Numbered from the stretch's first letter, positions 35,401 to 45,900 are shown. The stretch is 64,000 nucleotides of DNA from Flavobacteriales bacterium (GCA_020635675.1 JACJZJ010000002.1:744001-808000); one strand, 5' to 3'. Made by a program: numbers and translations. Notes: generated from the letters alone by a model not told the origin.

Positions 35401-38400
35401 GATGGCGCCGTGGACGTGGTGGTAAGTGGAGGAGCACCCGGGTACGACTACTTCTGGACCCCGGCACCCGCTCTTGGCCAAGGCACACCCAGCGCATCCG
35501 GCTTCTGTCCAGGTAGCGTTCTACTGACCATCACGGATGTGAACGGTTGCGATACGACGCTCACTGTTCCCATCGGATCGCCATTGCCTATCGATCCGCA
35601 ATTGACGCTGTCCGATGCGAGTTGTGGTGGAGCTTGCGACGGCACTGCATCCGTTGCGGTCAGTGGCGGAACGGGTGGGTGGACCTATGATTGGCAGCCA
35701 ACTCCCGGGTCCGGTCAGGGCACTCCGGTTGCCACGGACCTATGCCCAGGACCATATACCCTAACGGTCACGGATAGTGTGGGCTGTGACACGACTATCG
35801 CCTTCACGATCATCACACCATCGGGGATCACGGCCACGCCGCAGGTCACGGATGCCTCCTGCGCTGATATCTGCGATGGGTCCATAGATCTCATGATCAG
35901 CGGCGGAATACCACCGTACGATCTTACCTGGTCACCCGAGCCGGGTGGGGGGCAAGGCACGCCGAACGCAACCGGCCTTTGTGCAGGCCAATGGACGGTG
36001 GTGATCGGTGATCAGGCCGGGTGCGATACGGTATTGGTGATATCCGTGGGGTCCCCACCGGCGATCGATCCGTTGTTGACCGTCACCAACGAGACCTGCA
36101 ACGGGCCTTGCGACGGCACCGCCTCGTTACTGCTCAACGGAGGGCAGCCTCCGTTCCAATATGTCTGGAGCCCTGCTCCGGGAGCCGGGCAGGGAACGGG
36201 AAATGTCACGGGCCTCTGCGCCGGCACATGGTCGGTGACGATCGCGGACCTCGGTGGTTGCGACACCACCCTCGTTTTCGAAGTGCTTCCGGAGCAGCCT
36301 GTGGAAGCAGAACTGACGGCGGTCGACGCCACGTGCTGGAACATTTGTGACGGCAGTGCGAGCGTGAGCGTCAATGGTGGGGTCGCGCCCTATGATTATC
36401 ACTGGAACCCGGATCCACCGATCGGGCAGGGGACAAGTTCGGTGGGTGGGCTTTGCCTTGGCAATTGGGAGGTGGTGATCACCGATGCCGCCGGCTGCGA
36501 TACGACCATCGCGTTCTACATCGCCAAACCACCATCGATCGAGCCAGGCCTGGTCACGGCGAACGAGACCTGCGCGGGACCGTGCACGGGAGAGGCCGCG
36601 GTCTACCCGTTCGGTGGTACCGGTGGGTTCACATACGATTGGCAACCTCCGCCGGGAGGTGGACAAGGGACCAATGTGGTCAACGGACTTTGCGCCGGGG
36701 TCCCCTATACCGTACTGATCAGTGATTCTCTCGGTTGCGACACGATGGTCTCGTTCCAGGTCGATCCCTTTGAACCGATCGTGCCGCAACTGACCGGCAC
36801 ACCGACGACGTGCCCGGGATCATGCGATGGCACCATTACTGCGGGAGCGACAGGTGGCGATCCCCCGTATACTTTTTTCTGGGACCCGGAACCACCCAAT
36901 GGACAGGGTGTGGTGCAGGCCACCGGCCTTTGTTCCGGTACTTATGACATCACGATCACGGACGCTTCGGGTTGCGATACCGTGGTCACCGCACAGGTGA
37001 CCGGGCCTGCGCCGATCGATGCCGGGGCGACGGTGCAGACCATTTCATGTGCGGGCGCGTGCGACGGTAGCATCGTGCTCACCCCCTTGGGCGGTAATGG
37101 CGGCTATACGTATGCCTGGACACCCGTACCCCCGAACGGTGACGGCGCGAACGGTGCGTTCGGGCTTTGCGCGGGCGATTGGAGCGTGACGATAGCCGAT
37201 GCTTCCGGGTGTGACAGCACTTTCACTTTCGTGCTAGCGGATCCTGCGCCATTGGTCCTGACGACCTCCACCATTCCCAGCGAATGTCAATTATGCAATG
37301 GAGCGGTCGGTGTCATCATCGACGGTGGCATCCCGCCACTTGCGATCATTTGGACCGATCAGAATGGGACCGCACTGGGGAACGACACGACCGTGACCGA
37401 TCTCTGCGCAGGGATCTATACCGTGACCGTGACGGACGCCGGCGGTTGCACCACCACGGCAGCAGCTGCCGTGACGGATAGCGATGGGGAGTCGATCGCG
37501 GCGGTCAATGGAACGACAAGTTGTCCGAACACTTGCGATGGACAGCTGAGCGTGCAATTCATCTGCAGTGATCCGCCCTGCACGGTCCAATGGACGACCA
37601 TACTCGGTATTCCGATCGGTCAGGTCACCGATACCGCAACCGGTCTGTGCGCGGGATCCTACCTCGTGGAGGTGACGAACGGCACGGGATGCGTATCGAT
37701 CGACACCGCACAGGTCACTTCACCCGACCCGATCGTGCCGAACCTGAGCACCACGCCGGCATCCTGCGCAGGCGTTTGCGATGGCACGGCCACAGCGGGC
37801 CCGACCGGCGGCGTGGGTCCGTTCTCCTACGATTGGTCTCCCGACCCCATCACCGGGGACGGTACACCACAGGCGACCGGTCTTTGCCCCGGCGTTTACG
37901 ATGTGCTGATCACCGACCTTGGTGCCGGTTGTGACACGACCGTGAGCGTGTTGATCCTCGGTCCTGATCCGATCACGGTCGATGCGTATGTGGATCCGAT
38001 CACCTGTTCCGGTGACTGCGATGCGAGTATCGTACTGACACCCTCCGGTGGCAATGGTGTGTTCGGTTTCGATTGGACGCCGGACCCACCCAATGGTGAT
38101 GGCACCAACGCGGCCCTCGATCTCTGTGCCGGTGACTGGACCGTGCTGATCACCGATGCCAACGGGTGCGATACCACCATCATGTTCACGATCGACGATC
38201 CCGCTCCCCTGGTGCTCGATGGGTCCAGCACGCCCAGCGCTTGCCAGGTGTGCAACGGAACAGCTTCCGTGAACGTGAGCGGTGGGCAGGCCCCGTATGC
38301 CATCCAATGGTCCGACCAGAACGGGAACAATGCGGGCAGCGGGCCGGCGCTCGCCGATCTGTGCGCAGGGCTCTATACCGTGACGGTGGCCGACACGGCC

Positions 38401-41400
38401 GGTTGCAGTGCGATGCTTTTGGTCCCAGTGCAGGATAGCGATGGGGAAACGGTCGACGCGATCAATGGGCAGACCACCTGCGCGGGCAATTGCGATGGGA
38501 CGGTGTCGGTGCAGTTGAACTGTACGGATGGGCCGTGCGTGGTCACATGGTTCAACGATCAGGGCGACACCCTGGCATCGAACATCAACACACTGACCAA
38601 CCTCTGTGCAGGGACCTACATCGCCCTGGTCACGAACAACTCGGGATGCGTCACCATCGATACGGCGATGGTCGTTCCAGGGACCATCCTCGTCCCGAAC
38701 CTGAGCACCACGTCCGCCACGTGTGCTGGCGAGTGCGATGGAACGGCGACGGTGGGTCCGACGGGGGGCGTGGGGCCGTATGACTACGACTGGGGTCCCG
38801 GTCCCGTCAACGGCGATGGTACGCCCCAGGCCAATGAACTCTGTGCCGGCGTGTATTCCGTGCACATCACGGACCTTGGCGGTGGGTGCGATACCACCGT
38901 GCAGGTGTTGATCACGGAACCGTCACTTCTGTCCGTCCAGGCCTCGGTGGAGGATGTCGCTTGCAACAGTGCATGCGATGGGAGCATCGTGCTCACGCCC
39001 GCTGGCGGCAATGGTAGTTACACGTTCAGTTGGGATCCCGTACCACCCAACGGCGATGGTAGCAATGGAGCATTCGACCTGTGCGCGGGTCAATGGAGCG
39101 TGACCATCGGGGACCTTGGAGGGTGTGATACGACCATCGTGTTCACGATCACGGAACCCGACCCCCTGGTATCGATCGGGGCGAGCACACCCAGCGAATG
39201 CGGTGTTTGCAACGGAACGGCCGCGGTGTCGCCCACGGGCGGAACCCCCCCATATACCTATGCGTGGACCTTGAACGGTGCACCGTTCGGAACGGACAGT
39301 CTGATCGTCGATCTCTGTGCCGGTATCTACATGGTCAGCGTGCAGGACCAGAACGGGTGCCAGCAGACCTTACTGGTGCCCGTTACGGATAGCAATGGGG
39401 AGGAGGTGATCACCATCGATGGTTCGACCGGTTGTCCGGGCGAATGCAACGGCGAAGTGAGCGCGCAATTCCTATGCAGTGATCCACCGTGCACCATCGC
39501 CTGGTTCGATGCGAACGGCGTGGACCTGAACGATTCCGGGACCACAGTGGACAGCCTGTGCGCCGGCCCCTATTACGTGCAAGTGACCAATGCCACGGGC
39601 TGCATCACGATCGATACCGCCCAGGTCATCGAGCCGGACCCGATCGTTCCGAACCTGAGCACCACACCCGCCAGTTGCGCCGGTTCCTGTGATGGCACGG
39701 CCACGGTCGGGCCGTCCGGAGGTGTGCCGCCCTATGCCTACGATTGGGCCCCGGACCCGATCAACGGCGACGGCACCCCCCAGGCGATCGACCTGTGTGG
39801 GGGCAACTACACGGTCACGATCACCGATTCCGTCGGTTGTTCCATCCTGGTCGATGTGTTGATCCTCGAACCCCAACCCGTGACAGCGGACGCGGCGATC
39901 ACACCGATCACCTGTGCCGGATCCTGCGATGGCAGCATCGCGCTGACCACGATGGGCGGCAATGGGGGATACCAATACGAATGGACCCCGGATCCACCGA
40001 ACGGTGATGGGACCAATAGCGCCACCGATCTGTGTGCCGGCAGTTGGTCCGTGCTGATCACGGATACGAACGGATGCGATACCACCTACACCTTCGAATT
40101 GACCGAACCGCCCGCTCTCATTGGCGATGTGGTCGCCACGGACAACGTGTGTTACGGCGATTGCATGGGCACTGGGGTGTTGACCATATCCGGAGGAGTG
40201 CCGCCCTATGCCATCCTGTGGAACGATTCGACCGGAACGGTTTTCGCGCAGGATACGCTCCACGTCGACGCGCTGTGCGCCGGGGACTATACGGTGATCA
40301 TTGCCGATAGCGTTGGTTGCACACTAACTGTTCCCTTCAGCATAGGTCAGAACACGGCGATCGAGGCCAACCTGGTATTCACGAACGAGACCTGCTTCGG
40401 TCCCTGCGATGGGACCGCTACCGTCGCGCCCACAGGCGGGGTCGGGGCGACCTACACGTATGATTGGCAGCCACAACCGCCACTGGGCCAGGGCACACAA
40501 CAGGTCTCCGGGCTATGTCCGGGTGATTGGTCAGTGACGATCGCGGACAGTCTCGGGTGCGACACGACCTATCAGTTCACGGTACTGCCCTTTGAGCCGA
40601 TCGTGCCGAACGAGCAGGTCGCGAACATCAGCTGCAATGGCGCCTGCGACGGTTCGATCCTGCTGAACCCGTCCGGTGGCTTCGGTAACTATTCCTACGA
40701 TTGGTCCCCGGTGCCGCCCAACGGACAGGGCAACGCGGAGGCCACCAGCCTCTGTCCGGGCAGCTATTCCGTGGCGATCACCGATGGTGTCGGTTGCGAT
40801 ACGACGGTGACCTTCACGATCACCGAGCCGGATGAGCTGGTCGTTCAACTGGACCAGGTGGTGGATGCCAGTTGCTCGAACGCGAACGATGGTTCCATCG
40901 CCATCACGATAGCCGGAGGCACGCCGACCTATGCCATCAGTTGGGCCGGTCCTGACAATTACACTTCGGACCAGGAGGACCTGACCGACCTCTATTTCGG
41001 CGACTACACGCTGGTGGTCACCGACGCGAACGGCTGCCAGACTTCCCTGAACGTGACGGTGAACGCGCTCAGCACCGTTGTGGCCGATGCCCAGGCACAA
41101 GGCACGATCTGCGCGGGCATACCGGTCGTACTGGACGCAAGCGGTAGCACTGGTGCGGTGGATTATCTGTGGACGGACCAACAGAACGATCCCGTGGGAA
41201 GCACGGCCATCGTCACCCTCAATGGCCTTGCGCCGGGCACTTACATCTACACGCTGACCGTGACCGACGGGGTGTGTTCGGACCAGGCCCAGGTCACCGT
41301 GGAAGTGCTGGCACTTCCCCTGGCGGATGCCGGTCCGGACCAGACCATCTTTACCAATGGTGTGGCCGTCCTGGGCGGCGATCCGAGTGGACCACCGGGA

Positions 41401-41823
41401 AGCACCTTCTCCTGGTCACCGGATTCACTGGTCTCCGCACCCAACGCGCCGAACCCGAACACATCGCCAGGGGAAACGACCTGGTTCGTACTGACCGTGA
41501 CAGCGCAGAACGGTTGCGCCGATGTGGATTCGGTGTTGATCACCGTGGTGCCGGACATCAACATCCCCAGCGGCTTTTCTCCGAACGATGACGGATGGAA
41601 CGATGTCTGGGAGATCGACCGCATCGACATGTTCCCGGATTGTGAAGTGGAGGTCTACAACCGCTGGGGCGAACTCCTTTTCCAAAGCGTCGGGTACAAG
41701 GAACCGTGGGATGGGAAGTACAACGGATCCTACGTGCCCGTGGGCACCTACTACTACGTCATCCGATTGAACGACCCCGAATTCCCCGACCCGTACACCG
41801 GGCCGCTCACCGTGATACGCTGA
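32443..41823 (+). CDS. Giant SprB-type adhesin with 33 SprB repeats and T9SS type B sorting domain
   Basis: A 3126-aa protein with a signal peptide (MLYRAADLRPVLLVLGTWL... to NVCAQV). Residues about 27-270 form a head beginning YWVGGVGSWSDGSNWA, seen in other Flavobacteriales adhesins. From about residue 272 to 2885 there are 33 SprB-type repeats of ~79 aa. A typical unit reads ASCxxxCDGTAxVxxSGG, then YxWxPxPGxGQGTxxAxGLCAG, then VTDxxGCDT, with about four cysteines per unit, so more than a hundred in total. Two PKD-like modules follow (VVLDASGSTGAVDYLW, LADAGPDQTIFTNGVAVLGG). The C-terminus is a sorting domain (SGFSPNDDGWNDVWEIDR, VYNRWGELLFQSVGYKEPWDG). SprB is the mobile gliding adhesin of F. 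johnsoniae; attachment or gliding is inferred here. PorP/SprF genes flank it on both sides. Confidence 0.93.
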   Translation: MLYRAADLRPVLLVLGTWLSVNVCAQVDKYWVGGVGSWSDGSNWALEQGGAGGAGEPRNDETVHIQGPARVALRGREWCGDLLVDGSFGIVIVEGPSSAELTLTGDWRVSGTVSWELQGMVRSLVRRQAVELDLRGMPMTSDLIVDGDGVRGLISDLFLQGQALLDLRSGTLVTNGNHIRCGSFRSEGSGQRHLVAGNSVLEITSALRTDGAEPFVDPGSSSLFVQGRRTDWGALANAPRTAARGITVCGTGAGQTPFTIDAQLLSSYNGFGVSCHGTCDGVVTVTVSGGVGPFTYQWQNGPNTATWNNSCPGNQIVIVTDQGQGIGCAATVQVTDPPLLGVIFFPPPTPPACANVCDGHADALAVGGAGGYQYDWNNGAGTGSSFSMLCAGVNTLQITDANNCVFNTTLDLPLQPISVDLTTSDAGCFNDCDGTADAVVSGGTPTYSYTWTPAPGAGQGTPSATGLCAGNWSLTVQDANGCDTTLNFIIDQPSPILPGLTTTDASCSNVCDGTAAVTPSGGLGPYGYDWMPGSPVGDGTASVSGLCAGNWSVLITDQSSGCDTLVQFTIASPPAIIVSASSADATCSDACDGTASVEPVSGGTPGYVFIWSPEPGAGQGTSTASGLCSGNWTVLVTDAAGCDTLIAFTIGAPPPIDVVLAPMDVTCAGACDGSASLAISGGTPGYVIAWSPNPPVGQGTMDVSGLCAGDWSVTVTDAAGCDTTLDLTINEPPPLDVTSAQTDVSCGTLCDGTASVVASGGTPPYDYVWSPEPGSGQGSPDATGLCAGFYTALVTDDAGCTIPVDFTILAPVPLQFSLSTQDASCPGACDGQAGVIVSGGTPNYQYVWSPEPGGGQGTPNAMDLCAGGYLLTVTDSVGCDSTIAFTIAAPDAIGPNATVTPPTCASACNGEVTLAPTGGNGTYTFNWTPLPGNGQGNATATGLCAGIWQVTITSGSCDTTLTFDLQAPTPLDVVWTATDVTCAGECDGAVDVVVSGGAPGYDYFWTPAPALGQGTPSASGFCPGSVLLTITDVNGCDTTLTVPIGSPLPIDPQLTLSDASCGGACDGTASVAVSGGTGGWTYDWQPTPGSGQGTPVATDLCPGPYTLTVTDSVGCDTTIAFTIITPSGITATPQVTDASCADICDGSIDLMISGGIPPYDLTWSPEPGGGQGTPNATGLCAGQWTVVIGDQAGCDTVLVISVGSPPAIDPLLTVTNETCNGPCDGTASLLLNGGQPPFQYVWSPAPGAGQGTGNVTGLCAGTWSVTIADLGGCDTTLVFEVLPEQPVEAELTAVDATCWNICDGSASVSVNGGVAPYDYHWNPDPPIGQGTSSVGGLCLGNWEVVITDAAGCDTTIAFYIAKPPSIEPGLVTANETCAGPCTGEAAVYPFGGTGGFTYDWQPPPGGGQGTNVVNGLCAGVPYTVLISDSLGCDTMVSFQVDPFEPIVPQLTGTPTTCPGSCDGTITAGATGGDPPYTFFWDPEPPNGQGVVQATGLCSGTYDITITDASGCDTVVTAQVTGPAPIDAGATVQTISCAGACDGSIVLTPLGGNGGYTYAWTPVPPNGDGANGAFGLCAGDWSVTIADASGCDSTFTFVLADPAPLVLTTSTIPSECQLCNGAVGVIIDGGIPPLAIIWTDQNGTALGNDTTVTDLCAGIYTVTVTDAGGCTTTAAAAVTDSDGESIAAVNGTTSCPNTCDGQLSVQFICSDPPCTVQWTTILGIPIGQVTDTATGLCAGSYLVEVTNGTGCVSIDTAQVTSPDPIVPNLSTTPASCAGVCDGTATAGPTGGVGPFSYDWSPDPITGDGTPQATGLCPGVYDVLITDLGAGCDTTVSVLILGPDPITVDAYVDPITCSGDCDASIVLTPSGGNGVFGFDWTPDPPNGDGTNAALDLCAGDWTVLITDANGCDTTIMFTIDDPAPLVLDGSSTPSACQVCNGTASVNVSGGQAPYAIQWSDQNGNNAGSGPALADLCAGLYTVTVADTAGCSAMLLVPVQDSDGETVDAINGQTTCAGNCDGTVSVQLNCTDGPCVVTWFNDQGDTLASNINTLTNLCAGTYIALVTNNSGCVTIDTAMVVPGTILVPNLSTTSATCAGECDGTATVGPTGGVGPYDYDWGPGPVNGDGTPQANELCAGVYSVHITDLGGGCDTTVQVLITEPSLLSVQASVEDVACNSACDGSIVLTPAGGNGSYTFSWDPVPPNGDGSNGAFDLCAGQWSVTIGDLGGCDTTIVFTITEPDPLVSIGASTPSECGVCNGTAAVSPTGGTPPYTYAWTLNGAPFGTDSLIVDLCAGIYMVSVQDQNGCQQTLLVPVTDSNGEEVITIDGSTGCPGECNGEVSAQFLCSDPPCTIAWFDANGVDLNDSGTTVDSLCAGPYYVQVTNATGCITIDTAQVIEPDPIVPNLSTTPASCAGSCDGTATVGPSGGVPPYAYDWAPDPINGDGTPQAIDLCGGNYTVTITDSVGCSILVDVLILEPQPVTADAAITPITCAGSCDGSIALTTMGGNGGYQYEWTPDPPNGDGTNSATDLCAGSWSVLITDTNGCDTTYTFELTEPPALIGDVVATDNVCYGDCMGTGVLTISGGVPPYAILWNDSTGTVFAQDTLHVDALCAGDYTVIIADSVGCTLTVPFSIGQNTAIEANLVFTNETCFGPCDGTATVAPTGGVGATYTYDWQPQPPLGQGTQQVSGLCPGDWSVTIADSLGCDTTYQFTVLPFEPIVPNEQVANISCNGACDGSILLNPSGGFGNYSYDWSPVPPNGQGNAEATSLCPGSYSVAITDGVGCDTTVTFTITEPDELVVQLDQVVDASCSNANDGSIAITIAGGTPTYAISWAGPDNYTSDQEDLTDLYFGDYTLVVTDANGCQTSLNVTVNALSTVVADAQAQGTICAGIPVVLDASGSTGAVDYLWTDQQNDPVGSTAIVTLNGLAPGTYIYTLTVTDGVCSDQAQVTVEVLALPLADAGPDQTIFTNGVAVLGGDPSGPPGSTFSWSPDSLVSAPNAPNPNTSPGETTWFVLTVTAQNGCADVDSVLITVVPDINIPSGFSPNDDGWNDVWEIDRIDMFPDCEVEVYNRWGELLFQSVGYKEPWDGKYNGSYVPVGTYYYVIRLNDPEFPDPYTGPLTVIR
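33250..41090 (+). repeat. Array of 33 SprB-type coding repeats (~237 bp each)
   Basis: Counted by hand from the C-x2/3-C-(D/N)-G core at the start of each unit, from VSCHGTCDG (near 33258) to ASCSNANDG (near 40868). The mean period is about 238 bases (79 codons). Three units have a shortened core with CxxC (SECQLCNG, SACQVCNG, SECGVCNG). Confidence 0.85.
37048..39912 (+). repeat. Three tandem copies of a four-unit supermodule, 957/957/951 bp
   Basis: Within the SprB array, units 17-28 repeat in blocks of four. The first cysteine codon of the A units falls at 37048, 38005, 38962 and 39913, so the period is 957, 957 and 951 bases. Order in each block: A (CDGSIVL-type, GGNG), B (short CxxC core), C (extra cysteines, QFxCSDPPC type), D (CDGTATV, GGVG). 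The copies are diverged in sequence, so the duplication is not recent. Confidence 0.85.
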
Positions 41824-41832
41824 TCCCGGACC

Positions 41833-42768
41833 ATGCGCCAAAGAACCACGATACTGGTCGTAAGCCTGCTCGGAGCCTGCGCGTCATGGGCCCAGCAGCT
41901 GCCGCAGCTCAGCCAATACCGCAGCAACGATTATCTCTACGATCCTGCCGTGGCCGGCAGTCGTTCGCTCTTCGAGATCCGTACGGCCCATCGCTATCAA
42001 TGGGTCGGCATCCAGGATGCGCCGCGTACCTTCATGCTCAGCGCCACGACCCCCGTCGGGCGCAGGTTGGGTCTTGGGGGCTTCTTGTTCACGGACAATG
42101 TCGGCCCGACGCGTCGATCAGGCTTCCAGGTCACGTTCGCTTACCACCTACCGATCACGGACCAGGTGAAGCTATCGCTCTCTCTTTCAGGAGGTTTGGT
42201 GCAATTCCTCGTGGACGGCGGCAAGGTCACCTTCCATGATCCGAACGAGCCGGTCCTGGACGATCAGCTCCGGGGTGAGGTCCTCCCGGATGCCACATTC
42301 GCTTTCCTCCTGTATCACCCGAAGTACTGGTTCGGGTTCACTGCCCCTCAGTTGCTGCACAACAAGGTCTATTTCTTCGATGATCAGGATGGGTCGTTGA
42401 GCACCCTCGCCCGGCACTACTATGCCATTGGCGGCTACAATTGGGACCTCGGGGAGGACATCCGCCTGGAACCCTCGTTCCTTCTGAAATACGTTTCTCC
42501 GGTACCGCCCAAGGTCGATGTGAACCTGTTGCTTCGCTACCGTGAAATGGTCTGGATCGGTGGTTCCTGGCGCAGCAACGACGCCATAGCCTTGATGGTC
42601 GGTTGCTGGCTGAAGCGCACCTTCCAATTCGGCTACTCCTACGACATCACCACCTCTGGCCTTAGCCGCTACAGCGGTGCAACGCACGAGGTGATGTTGG
42701 GGATCACCTTCGGCAAGGAACGTCCCGCACCGCAGGTCACCCCCAACGCGGTCCAGCCTGTGGAATGA
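41833..42768 (+). CDS. PorP/SprF family type IX secretion outer-membrane protein (second copy)
   Basis: A 311-aa protein starting 9 bases after the giant adhesin. Signal peptide MRQRTTILVVSLLGACASWAQQ. Hallmarks: LPQLSQYRSNDYLYDPAVAGS, HRYQWVGIQDAPRTFMLSA, and the C-terminal FQFGYSYDITTSGLSRYSG, THEVMLGITFG. It has the same family fold as the proteins at 31481 and 51204 but is clearly diverged from both. Its position right after the SprB-type adhesin is that of sprF after sprB, making it the likely partner of that adhesin; the upstream PorP may serve the small cargo. Confidence 0.93.
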   Translation: MRQRTTILVVSLLGACASWAQQLPQLSQYRSNDYLYDPAVAGSRSLFEIRTAHRYQWVGIQDAPRTFMLSATTPVGRRLGLGGFLFTDNVGPTRRSGFQVTFAYHLPITDQVKLSLSLSGGLVQFLVDGGKVTFHDPNEPVLDDQLRGEVLPDATFAFLLYHPKYWFGFTAPQLLHNKVYFFDDQDGSLSTLARHYYAIGGYNWDLGEDIRLEPSFLLKYVSPVPPKVDVNLLLRYREMVWIGGSWRSNDAIALMVGCWLKRTFQFGYSYDITTSGLSRYSGATHEVMLGITFGKERPAPQVTPNAVQPVE

Positions 42769-42908
42769 GCGGTCGTGACCGGATCCAGGCCTGACGTTCA
42801 CTGACGGCTGGAACTGGGGTGGTGGTCGATGGAGGCATCCCTTGTCGACCTGAACACGTCCTTAAGGGGGCAAATGCCGACGAACTGGCCCTCAGGGCTC
42901 CATATTCG

Positions 42909-42916
42909 TAGATTTG
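42909..42916 (+). promoter_or_regulatory. -7 promoter box TAGATTTG for the second adhesin module
   Basis: Perfect TAnnTTTG match in the 180-base gap after the second PorP/SprF gene. It predicts transcription from about 42921 and a 28-base leader to the TTG at 42949, like the leaders of other genes here. It argues against the in-frame ATGs at 42829 and 42874. Confidence 0.55.
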
Positions 42917-42948
42917 CCGCAGCCTTGGCGGCCCTTCAACCGCTAAAG

Positions 42949-45900
42949 TTGGGACGAAGAAACACGATAGGGATCAAGAATTGGGCGGGTGTGATACCCG
43001 CTCTTCTGTCGTTGGGCCTGTGTTGGGCTCCTGCCCAGGCCCAGACCTATGTGATGGGCAATGCCACCTGGGAGACATGTGCGGGGGCCATTTTCGACAG
43101 CGGTGGCGCGGGCGGCAACTACGGGAACAACGAGAATTTCACGGCCACGCTTTGCCCGACAGGCGGTGCGGGCTCAGGACCGCTCAGTTCCATCACCTTC
43201 ACCCAATGGAACGTCGCCGGGGTGCTGGATGCGTTGGAGATCCATGACGGTCCCACATCGGCCGCTCCATTGCTGGCCACGGGAACATTGCTGACCTCCC
43301 TTGCCGGACAAACGTTCACCGCCACCGGAGCTTCCGGGTGCCTGACGCTTGTCTGGACGAGCGATCTGACGCTGGTGTCCGCCGGTTGGCGGGCAGAGAT
43401 CCGGACCGGACCCAGTGCCGGTTCGAACAATGCCATCACCCTGTGCAACACCAGCGCGCCGGTGAACATGACCTCCCAGTTGCTGGGCACTCCGGACCCC
43501 GGTGGGCAATGGACCACCCCTGGCGGGGCGAACCACGCTCCCACGTTCGACCCGAGCACCGACCCCCCCGGCGATTGGCACTACACCGTGAGCGGCCCTG
43601 CACCTTGTGCGGACTCGGTTGCCACGTTGAGCATTACCGTGCTGGCGGCTCCGAACGCGGGCAGCAATGGCTCGGTCACCGTTTGCAGCCTCGACCCGCC
43701 TTTCGACCTGATCGATGAATTGGGCGGAACGCCTCAGCCCGGAGGCACGTGGGTGGGTCCCGGCGGACCTTCCACGGGCACGTACACGCCGGGAACTTCG
43801 CTTCCGGGCGTGTACACTTACACGGTCACGGGCGTGCCTCCGTGCAGCAGTGCCTCGGCCCAGGTCATCGTGACCCAGGTGAACGCCCCGAACCCCGGTG
43901 CCAGCAGAAGCATCGTGGTCTGCAGCAATGACGCTCCGTTCGCTATGGTCGGTCAACTGGGCGGCACACCGGATCCGGGCGGTTCCTGGAGCGGTCCGAG
44001 CCCAGTGGTGGGCGGCCAGTTCGACCCGGGCACCATGTCGGGCGGTATATACACATATACGGTGGCTGGTACACTCCCGTGCCTGTCGCGCAGTGCCACA
44101 CTGACGATCACCCTGCGCACAGCACCGAACGCGGGTCTGAGCAACACCGTGGAGTTCTGCAGCAACGCACCTTCGTTCCAGCTCATCACGCAACTCGGTG
44201 GTACACCGGACCCGAATGGAAGCTGGGTGGGGCCGGGCGGGCCGAGCAATGGCACCTTCATCCCTGGTACCAGCCAGGCAGGTGGCTATGTATATACGGT
44301 GGTGGGCCAGGCGCCCTGTGTTCCGGCTTCTGCGACCGTCACCGTGAACATCACCACCGCACCCGATGCCGGCACCAACAACACCATCGCGGTCTGTTCG
44401 GACGACGGGGTCTTCGCGTTGATCGACAGTTTGGGTGGCACACCCGGTGCGGGAGGTACCTGGACCGGTCCGGGCGGTGCGCACGGTCCATCGTTCGATC
44501 CGAACTCCGACGTTCCGGGAACATACACCTATACGGTCCTGGGCCTGGGACCATGCCAGGACGCGACAGCCACGCTCCAGATCTCGATCAACCAGGCGCC
44601 CGATGCTGGTGCGAGCGATCAGGTGATGGTCTGTAGTATCGATCCCCCGTTCGATCTGATCGATCGACTTGGTGGTACACCGGACGTCACGGGATCCTGG
44701 ACGGATCCGAACAACAACGCCTTTCCCAGTGGCATGTTCATCCCAGGCACCAGCCTTCCCGGCATCTACACGTATTCCGTGCCCGGGGTAAGCCCTTGTT
44801 CGAACGCAGTGAGCACCGTGGAGGTCCAGGTGACCTTGGCGCCGAACGCAGGCACCAACGCCTCGATCACGGTCTGTAGCGATGATGCCAATATCGACCT
44901 GTTCGGTCTGCTCGGCGGCAACCCCGACCCGGGCGGGTCTTGGACGGGTCCTGGGGGGGCTCACAACGGCACCTACCATCCGGCGACCGAACCGGGCGGT
45001 ACTTATACATACACGGTCGCAGGGCAGGGTCCTTGTGCGGACGATCAGGCCACCGTGCAGATCATCCGCCATATCGCACCGCGTGCGGGAGCGGACGGCG
45101 CCATCACCGTCTGCAGCAACAATGCGCAATTCAATCTGATCACCGTGCTCGGAGGCAATCCGATGGCCACGGGTTCCTGGACGGCGCCAGGAGGAATGGC
45201 CTTCCCCTCAGGTGTGTTCGTGCCGGGAACGAGCGCCTCCGGCGTCTACCGGTATATCGTATCGGGGACCGGGCCGTGCGACAATGACACGGCTTTTGCA
45301 ACGGTGAACGTGGTGACCGCACCCAACGCAGGTCTGAACGGCAACTTCACCACGTGTGGCAATGGAGCGTCGTTCGCGCTGATCGGCCATCTTGGCGGGA
45401 CACCGGATGGTGGGGGATCGTGGTCGTTCATGGGACCGCACCCCGCGACCTATGTGCCCTCCACGGACGATCCTGGGGTGTATACCTACACGGTGATGGG
45501 CATGGCGCCCTGCGCCAACGCATCGGCCACTGTATTCGTCCAGGAGGTGGCACCCCCGAGCCCGGGTGGCAATGGGACGCTGACCGTTTGTTCGACAGAA
45601 GCCCCCGTAAGTCTTTTCGCGGCACTGACCGGTTCGCCGGCCTCCGGAGGCACGTGGAGCGGACCCAGTCCTGTGGTGAACGGCATGTACGCACCTGTGA
45701 CCATGGACGACGGTGTTTACACATACACGGTCGCAGGCTCCGCACCTTGCGCCAACGCGTCGGCAACGGTCACCGTCACGGAGAACCCTGCGCCCAACTC
45801 CGGTGGCGTGGGATCCACCTCGGTCTGCGAAGGTCCGGGGCAGATCGATCTCTTCGACCTGCTTGTTGGAGCCTACGACACACCCGGTGTATGGAGCGAC

